DNA of 12,700 bases, taken from Flavobacterium sp. Its GTDB lineage: Bacteria; Bacteroidota; Bacteroidia; Flavobacteriales; Flavobacteriaceae. Below, in pieces: positions 8,701-12,700 of this stretch; position 1 is the stretch's first letter; every line of letters starts with the position of its first letter. The translations under genes were made by a program, and so were the position numbers. The stretch is taken from contig JAHRWO010000383.1 of the NCBI GenBank assembly GCA_019105125.1, positions 1 through 12,700 on the forward strand, in the 5' to 3' direction. The notes under the pieces are model-generated. The model was not told the DNA's origin and did not search any database. It saw only the letters and a program-made list of their open reading frames with translations.

Positions 8701-10014
8701 TTCAAGTTTTGCAAAAGTAATTCCTTCAGAAGCGCCCACGCTAGGAGCAAATCCATTGCCTGCTAAAGACACATCTCTGATGGAATTATTTAAAAAATTA
8801 CTTCCAATTGCATTAGGATCATACTTATTATTTGCGTTATTAGTTGGAGAATTGACAGGAACGTTAAAGAACGTAGGGTTTGATGTCAAGTTGATATGAA
8901 CTGTTTCTTGAGGAAGAACCTCTGATAAAGGTGCCTCTCCAAGATCTTGAATTGCTACAATGTTTCTTAAATTGTTATCTGTTGTGCTTACGCGGTTTTG
9001 TTTATTTGTAATCCATACCTCAATTCTGTTGATTTGAACTCGAGAATTTATATATGGAAACGTTTCTAATGCTCTATCATAATTGTTTCGGAAGTACTGT
9101 GATAAGAAATAATGGCGATCAGCATCATAATCTAAGGCGAATATCTCAAAATCTTGAAGTGTTCCTCCTCCTTGAGCCGTAACGGAACGTGTTTGGGATT
9201 TTTGTTCAGAGAAAACTCCAGTAAAAGTTGTTTTTCCAAATTTCAATTGTGTTTTTACCCCAAATAAACTTTGTGCACCACGAACTAAAGAATTTGAAAG
9301 TGGAAAACTTACGTTACCTACTTCAATTTTTTGAAGAATATCATCTTCGGTAGGCGTATATTCTAACTTAATTAAATTTTGGAAAGCAAAAGTAGATTGT
9401 GTGTCGTAGTTTACGTTTACATTTAAACGCGTTCCAACTTTTCCTTGAAGTCCCACACTAATTTTCTGATCAAAATCAAAACTTGTAGTTTGTCTATTTC
9501 TTGGGGAAAACGACGGATTATCTTGCTTGGTAAATCGAACCCCTAAATCAATTTCTACAGATCCTGTGGGTTTTACATCGATGGTATTACTTCCAAAAAT
9601 GGTTTCAAAAAACTTAGAATTCACATAATACTTAGGCAACAAATCTCTTTTAGCTGCTTCAGAACTTGCTTTTTTTCCGTCTAACGCAGCCGATTTATCT
9701 TGATAATACTTTCGCATTTGCTCTCTCAATACCAATTCTTGATATTGCTTTGGAGTTAAAATCAAAGGATAGTTAATATTAAAGCCATCTACAGAACTCG
9801 TATAAATATAACGATCTGAAGCAGCATCGTAAACATAACGATCTAAAACACTAACGGGATTAGGCATTTTAAGTTTACCCAAATCAACTCCTGTTTTAAT
9901 GCTATCACGATCTTCTTCATCTACCTGTGCTAGTAATGAGAAAGAAAATAGAAAAAAGAATAATGCAAGACAGTTTTGTAATTTATTTATCGCCTTTATT
10001 GTAATGTTTTTCAA
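2800..10014 (-). CDS. sprA: T9SS outer-membrane translocon SprA (Sov homologue)
   Basis: SprA is the giant single-chain outer-membrane beta-barrel (36 strands in the solved Flavobacterium structure) through which type IX secretion substrates, including gliding adhesins, pass. It is called Sov in Porphyromonas. At 2404 residues this protein has the family's usual length. A signal peptide occupies 1-30 (basic start, hydrophobic core LALFFFLFSFSLLAQ, likely cut after Ala29 or Gln30). Family hallmarks include GGDGFFDFYPGITVDTQRGK (about 603-622) and YIDDFEGSQTTIDMRSPQAW (865-884). Alternating aromatic/polar beta strands run throughout, and the C-terminus SGFTLRYTFGN is barrel-like. A basic, proline-rich insertion (about 1920-1955) looks like a disordered loop. 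No Met codon precedes the signal peptide. The only usable start is TTG at 10012-10014, and the next Met (residue 50) would remove the signal. The gene follows ruvA after three bases, in the same reading frame. There is no frameshift or truncation. Partners such as PorV are not in the window. Confidence 0.96.
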   Translation of the reverse strand: MKNITIKAINKLQNCLALFFFLFSFSLLAQVDEEDRDSIKTGVDLGKLKMPNPVSVLDRYVYDAASDRYIYTSSVDGFNINYPLILTPKQYQELVLREQMRKYYQDKSAALDGKKASSEAAKRDLLPKYYVNSKFFETIFGSNTIDVKPTGSVEIDLGVRFTKQDNPSFSPRNRQTTSFDFDQKISVGLQGKVGTRLNVNVNYDTQSTFAFQNLIKLEYTPTEDDILQKIEVGNVSFPLSNSLVRGAQSLFGVKTQLKFGKTTFTGVFSEQKSQTRSVTAQGGGTLQDFEIFALDYDADRHYFLSQYFRNNYDRALETFPYINSRVQINRIEVWITNKQNRVSTTDNNLRNIVAIQDLGEAPLSEVLPQETVHINLTSNPTFFNVPVNSPTNNANNKYDPNAIGSNFLNNSIRDVSLAGNGFAPSVGASEGITFAKLENARKLSPSEYTFHPQLGYISLNQKLTNDEVLAVAFQYTIGSNVYQVGEFGTDGVDATNVTSGVPNSQALILKLLKSNLTVNAYQLGGIDYTMPTWNLMMKNIYQIPGGFQLQQEDFRMNILYTDPSPLNYITQAGVDPLPSDVEQTPLLRVFNLDQLNYTNDPQAGGDGFFDFYPGITVDTQRGKIIFPKVEPFGQHLFQKLDIPTQAEDYNQPLTYNSNQAKYVFRNLYRNTQAAALQESAKNKFQLKGRFKSMGGDGIPLGAFNVPQGSVVVTAGGRVLVEGVDYTVNYQMGKVNILDPSLQASNTPIEVSVENNSVFGQQTRRFWGFNVEHKFNDKFLVGATLLNLSERPFTTKSNYGQESVSNTIFGLNTNFSTEVPFLTRLVNKLPNIDTDVPSNLSFRGEIAYLKPGASRADQFNGEPTTYIDDFEGSQTTIDMRSPQAWTLASVPLEGNFDGIPTAVEPAVDDLSIGNKRSKLAWYSIDPVFYVQRPTGVNDDDLSLNKTRRIFSRELYPVTDIAQGQSTVINTLDLSYFPKDRGPYNFNPSLSVSNQFSDAEAPETWGGIMRAINSTNFEQSNVEYIQFWVMDPYFGNTGDRVDPSNNGKLVFNLGEISEDILRDGRKLYENGLPEVGSNQTTINSAWGQVPSSQSLIYAFDTNEANRAVQDAGFDGLTDAQEAVKFPNFSSFPDPAGDNYRFYLDADGDVINRYRDYNGFEGNSPVNVTNNNRGNTTFPDVEDVNRDNTMNTINAYFKFEVPIQYYGENIADVPVGQNYIADVRQTQNIELPNGESGRARWILYKIPILEFTNDNKVGPISDFRSIRFMRMYMTGFRDQVTLRFGALDLVRGEWRRFTGNFDTLDPDPEDENTGFDVVSLNIQENGQRSPIRYVTPPGVVREQLYNNNTVINQNEQSLSLRVYDKLGGTVNGLEPNDSRAVFKNVSVDMRQFKKLRMFLHAEAVRENDLQDDELVAFIRFGNDFTDNFYQVEIPLKVSPFGSSTPEAVWPAENEIELPLSLLTALKSKKISNALAAPDLDGINFLNEQDLGSSNDRLTLGIKGNPNFGLVRTLMIGLKNRTGEIQRGEVWFNELRMSDMDNEGGYAAIANLDTNLADFANISATTRISTIGFGSLEQGPNERSREDVFQYDIVSNVNLGKLLPKTWKVNLPLNYAVGEETITPKFDPFYQDIELNQLLNLTSDPTQRANIEQRAIDYTKRTSFNLIGVKKEKNPEKKSRIYDVENLTLSYSLNETEHHDYEIENLTDKQNRTSVDYAYAFKSKPIEPFKDSKFFKKSGYYKMLSDFNFNYLPSNISFSSNIIRQFNKQRFRLVDVQGIGLGDLYRRNYFFNYTYGFNYNITKSLRMNYTASSNNIVRNYLDENNLPIDGLDIWDDYWNIGESNQHNQQLVVNYDLPINKIPIFSFVKSTYTYTGDYNWQRASDAFSTITGQDGNIYALGNTIQNANSHKLNTTFNMDAFYKYVGLTKTKRIKNRPTTPRGKNAAPKPGQQVTAPRTNISNERSVFMTGLIGVFTSVKNIQVNYNENNGTVLPGYLPGLGFFGSSKPTLGFVFGSQSDVRYEAARNGWLTSFPEFNQNFTQVKNQKLNLTAKVDLFPDLTIDLAADRTYANNYSEQYDITSGQYNSRSPYDFGNFNISTILIKTAFTQSDVNFSESFQQFRDNRLIVANRLAERYYNGGAFIRDAEGYPVGFGKNSQQVLLPAFIAAYSGQAAQSVSTGIFRNVPLPNWTVKYTGLMRYKWFKDNFRTFSIQHGYRASYNINAFRTNLNNSPFDANGNLFASKIISNVNLTEQFNPLIKVDMTLKNSFKLLAEVKKERTLNMSFDNNLLTEVSSFEYIFGLGYRIKDVTLNSALADNASGVIKSDINIKADFSLRKNNTIVRYLDYDNNQLGGGQDLWSLRLMADYSFSRNLTAIFFYDHQFSQAVISTSFPITNIRSGFTLRYTFGN

Positions 10015-10017
10015 GAT

Positions 10018-10599
10018 TTATAAATTTTTTAATGCTTGTTTTATTAAGTTTTCTACAGAGGCATTAGGGTCTTCTCTAATGATTTTATCAATCACTTTTT
10101 CGGCAGCTTTTTTAGCAAAACCTAAAACTTCTAAAGCAGATAACGCTTCATCTTTGTTTGTATTGTTTTCAATAATAGAAACTTCTTCTAAATTGTACAA
10201 TTTTAACACTTTTTCTTTCAAATCCAAAATAATTCTTTGGGCTGTTTTGGCTCCTATTCCTTTCATTGATTGAATTGTTACTACATCATTAGCTGCTATA
10301 GCTTGAATTATTTGGGCTGGTGCTAAAGATGACAACATCGTTCTAGCGGTACTAGCTCCAACGCCTGAAACTGAAAGTAGTAGTTTAAAAAGCTCTCTTT
10401 CCTGTTTCTCAACAAATCCGAACAAACTATGCGAATCTTCTTTAATTTGAAGAAAAGTGTATAATTTCAAACTCTCAGAATCTGGAATTAATGAAAAAGT
10501 GTGTAATGAAATATTAATATGATAGCCCACACCATTACAGTCAATTACAACTTCGGTTGGCGTTTTTTCAACTAATCTTCCTTGAATATGAGCTATCAT
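10018..10599 (-). CDS. ruvA: Holliday junction branch migration protein RuvA
   Basis: RuvA binds four-way DNA junctions as a tetramer and loads the RuvB helicase for branch migration during recombinational repair. The 193-residue length is typical. Domain I (OB fold, 1-64) starts MIAHIQGRLVEK and includes DCNGVGYHINI. The acidic-pin residues correspond to Glu54-Asp55 in KEDSHSLFGF. Domain II carries two helix-hairpin-helix motifs, SVSGVGASTA (76-85) and MKGIGAKTA (112-120). After a linker rich in Asn and acidic residues (about 137-150), domain III (about 151-193) with EALSALEVLGF would contact RuvB. The ATG at 10597-10599 gives exactly the family N-terminus. It is 12 bases from the upstream maeB stop and its own stop is three bases from the sprA start, so it probably sits inside a maeB-ruvA-sprA operon. 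ruvB and ruvC are not in the window. Confidence 0.97.
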   Translation of the reverse strand: MIAHIQGRLVEKTPTEVVIDCNGVGYHINISLHTFSLIPDSESLKLYTFLQIKEDSHSLFGFVEKQERELFKLLLSVSGVGASTARTMLSSLAPAQIIQAIAANDVVTIQSMKGIGAKTAQRIILDLKEKVLKLYNLEEVSIIENNTNKDEALSALEVLGFAKKAAEKVIDKIIREDPNASVENLIKQALKNL

Positions 10600-10611
10600 A
10601 TAATGGTATTC

Positions 10612-12700
10612 TTATTTGTTTTGTTTTCTACTTTTTTCTTGTGCATCAACAACAGCAACTGCAGCCATGTTTACCATTTCTTCAACACTTGCACCTAATT
10701 GAAAAACGTGAACTGGCTTATCTAATCCTAAAATAATTGGACCAATTGATTCCGCTTTATTCAACTCTTTCAACAACTTGTAAGTGATATTTGCAGCATC
10801 TAAATTAGGAAAAATAAGTGTATTCACTTTTTTATTTACCAATTTGGAGAATGGAAACTTGCTTTTTAACATATCTGGATTTAAAGCAAAATCAGTTTGA
10901 ATTTCTCCATCTACAATTAAATCAGGGAAATTCTCGTGTAGATATGCTACCGCTTGACTTACTTTTGTTGGTCCTTCATTGTGAGATGAACCAAAATTTG
11001 AATAAGAAACCATAGCAATAACAGGCTCCATTCCAAACATTCTAACTGTTTTAGCTGTCATTAAAGCAATTCTTGCTAATTCTTCAGCAGAAGGGTTTGG
11101 ATTGATTGCTGTATCCGATAAGAAAATCGGACCTCTTGCAGTCATCATCATGTTAGTTGTAGCAATTTTAGAAACTCCTGGAGCTTTATCAATTAATTGC
11201 ATTACCGGTTTAATCGTAGTTGGATAACTTCTTGAATATCCTGTAACCATAGCATCGGCTTCACCAGTATTTACCATCATTAAACCGAAATAGTTACGCT
11301 CACGCATCCATTTTTCAGCATCTAACAAAGTAATTCCTTTACGTTTTCTAGTTTCCCAAAAATGATTAGCATACTCTAATCGTTTTGCCTCTGATTCTTT
11401 CGTTTTTGGATCAAAAATTGGCACTTCGGTATCAAAACCAATTTCTGCCTTTAACTCTTTTATGATTTCTTGATTTCCTAATAAAATTGGGAAACCAATA
11501 CCTTCTTCGTGTACAATTTGTGCTGCTTTTAACACATCAATTTGATCTGCTTCGGCGAAAATAATACGCTTAGGATTTGTTCTTGCTCTATTGGTTAACA
11601 AACGAATCATTTTATTATCAGAACCCATTCGTTCTAATAATTCGTCTTTGTATTTTTCCCAATCCGTAATTGGCGCTGTTGCCACACCTGATTCCATAGC
11701 GGCTTTTGCTACTGCTGGTGGAACTGCTGCAATTAATCTTGGATCAAAAGGTTTTGGAATGATATAATCGCGACCAAACGTTAATTTGGTTTCTCCATAC
11801 GCAATATTTACTTGCTCTGGAACCGATTCTTTTGCTAATTCCGCTAAAGCGATAACAGCCGCTTTTTTCATCTCCTCATTAATCTTAGTTGCTCTAACAT
11901 CTAGCGCCCCTCTAAAAATAAATGGGAAACCTAATACATTATTCACTTGGTTAGGATGATCAGAGCGGCCTGTTGCCATAATGATATCTTTTCGCGTATC
12001 AACTGCTAAATTATAATTGATTTCTGGCGTAGGATTTGCCATCGCAAAAACGATTGGATTATCTGCCATTGACAATAACATTTCAGGCGTAACTATATCT
12101 CCCGAAGACAATCCGATAAATACATCAGCACCTTTCATAGCGTGAGCTAAATCGTCATAATGTTTATCCGTTGCGTAACGGCGTTGCATATCCGTAACTC
12201 TTGGGTCGTCTTTTCTTAAGGCTCCTTTACTGTTGAACATTACAACATTTTCAGGTTTTACACCAAAAGAAACATATAAATTAGCACAAGCAATCGCAGC
12301 CGAACCTGCTCCAGAAATGACCATTTTCACTTCTTCCATTTTCTTCCCTGCCAATTCTACTGCGTTCAATAAAGCGGCTGACGAAATAATAGCAGTTCCG
12401 TGTTGGTCATCGTGCATTACTGGAATATTCAATTCCTCTACCAAACGTCTTTCAATTTCGAACGATTCTGGTGCTTTGATGTCTTCTAGATTAATTCCTC
12501 CAAAGGTTGGCGCGATATTTTTTACCGTTGCAATGAATTCTTCAATGTCTTTTGTTCCCACTTCGATATCAAAAACATCAATATCAGCGAAGATTTTGAA
12601 CAACAACCCTTTTCCTTCCATTACAGGTTTTGAAGCTTCTGGACCAATATCTCCTAAACCTAAAACAGCGGTTCCGTTTGAGATTACAGCTACTAAATTT
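10612..12700 (-). CDS. maeB: NADP-dependent malic enzyme with phosphotransacetylase-like domain (5' end off right edge)
   Basis: Catalyses oxidative decarboxylation of malate to pyruvate, yielding NADPH, in the cytoplasm. The window contains 695 codons. The frame is open through base 12700, so roughly the first 65-70 residues of a usual 755-765-residue protein are missing. The ATG at 12619-12621 is internal. Numbering from the first full codon (12697-12699), the malic N-domain shows VAVISNGTAVLGLGDIGPEA (3-22) and a probable catalytic lysine at 30 (VMEGKG). The metal/substrate motif HDDQHGTA is at 96-103, the dinucleotide-binding GAGSAA at 130-135, then ANPTPEI and MATGRSDHPNQVNNVLGFPF. From about 365 to the end lies a PTA_PTB-like domain (starting near NPKRIIFAEADQ), the hybrid layout of MaeB. 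In E. coli MaeB that domain senses acetyl-CoA rather than acting as a transacetylase. NADP preference is inferred from family membership. ruvA follows after 12 bases. Confidence 0.95.
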   Translation of the reverse strand, partial: NLVAVISNGTAVLGLGDIGPEASKPVMEGKGLLFKIFADIDVFDIEVGTKDIEEFIATVKNIAPTFGGINLEDIKAPESFEIERRLVEELNIPVMHDDQHGTAIISSAALLNAVELAGKKMEEVKMVISGAGSAAIACANLYVSFGVKPENVVMFNSKGALRKDDPRVTDMQRRYATDKHYDDLAHAMKGADVFIGLSSGDIVTPEMLLSMADNPIVFAMANPTPEINYNLAVDTRKDIIMATGRSDHPNQVNNVLGFPFIFRGALDVRATKINEEMKKAAVIALAELAKESVPEQVNIAYGETKLTFGRDYIIPKPFDPRLIAAVPPAVAKAAMESGVATAPITDWEKYKDELLERMGSDNKMIRLLTNRARTNPKRIIFAEADQIDVLKAAQIVHEEGIGFPILLGNQEIIKELKAEIGFDTEVPIFDPKTKESEAKRLEYANHFWETRKRKGITLLDAEKWMRERNYFGLMMVNTGEADAMVTGYSRSYPTTIKPVMQLIDKAPGVSKIATTNMMMTARGPIFLSDTAINPNPSAEELARIALMTAKTVRMFGMEPVIAMVSYSNFGSSHNEGPTKVSQAVAYLHENFPDLIVDGEIQTDFALNPDMLKSKFPFSKLVNKKVNTLIFPNLDAANITYKLLKELNKAESIGPIILGLDKPVHVFQLGASVEEMVNMAAVAVVDAQEKSRKQNK

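Noticed and set aside
2800..10014. The 7.2 kb gene as a novel giant adhesin or toxin
   Set aside because: Length, signal peptide, barrel-type sequence and the YIDDFEGSQ...RSPQAW segment identify it as SprA/Sov, a known T9SS component.
9899..10273. Plus-strand open frame of 124 codons across the sprA-ruvA junction
   Set aside because: It is fully antisense to two firmly identified genes. The apparent hydrophobic residues arise from complementing the sprA signal peptide and ruvA.
10612..12621. Malic enzyme as a complete gene starting at the ATG at 12619-12621
   Set aside because: The same frame continues upstream to the window edge, encoding the conserved NGTAVLGLGDIGPEASKPV segment. The ATG is therefore internal and the gene is 5'-truncated by the window.

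Overview
The window comes from a low-GC member of the Bacteroidota, most probably a Flavobacterium or a close relative in the Flavobacteriaceae. The evidence is the very large SprA (type IX secretion / gliding) protein, the flavobacterial form of TonB, intergenic DNA that is extremely A+T rich, start codons without Shine-Dalgarno sequences, and a -7 promoter element of the TAnnTTTG type. No 16S rRNA or other typing marker is present, so the genus is an inference.

All recognisable genes lie on the minus strand and are read from right to left. In transcription order they are: a bifunctional-type malic enzyme (maeB, 5' end beyond the right edge), ruvA, sprA (7.2 kb, more than half of the window), gcvH, a VanZ-family membrane protein, two tandem tonB paralogues, and the first 81 codons of deoC, which runs off the left edge. 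There are no RNA genes, insertion sequences, CRISPR arrays, phage genes or long repeats. Every non-coding gap is shorter than about 110 bases. The longest are 2692-2799, 1076-1165, 244-316 and 1907-1970, and they hold the promoter and terminator candidates listed.

The genes fall into plausible transcription units. maeB, ruvA and sprA are packed tightly (12 and 3 intervening bases) and look like one operon. gcvH has its own consensus-like promoter just downstream of sprA, and the VanZ gene overlaps the end of gcvH. The two tonB genes each end in an intrinsic terminator. The first stands between the paralogues and the second separates the pair from deoC.

Functionally this is conserved housekeeping and envelope material rather than an accessory island. 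SprA is the outer-membrane translocon through which T9SS cargo (gliding adhesins, secreted enzymes) leaves the cell. The TonB paralogues transmit proton-motive force to outer-membrane transporters. MaeB, GcvH and DeoC serve central carbon, one-carbon and deoxynucleoside metabolism. RuvA serves Holliday-junction processing. I found no convincing undescribed system. The points worth a second look are the TTG start of sprA, the diverged tonB tandem, and the small regulatory details.
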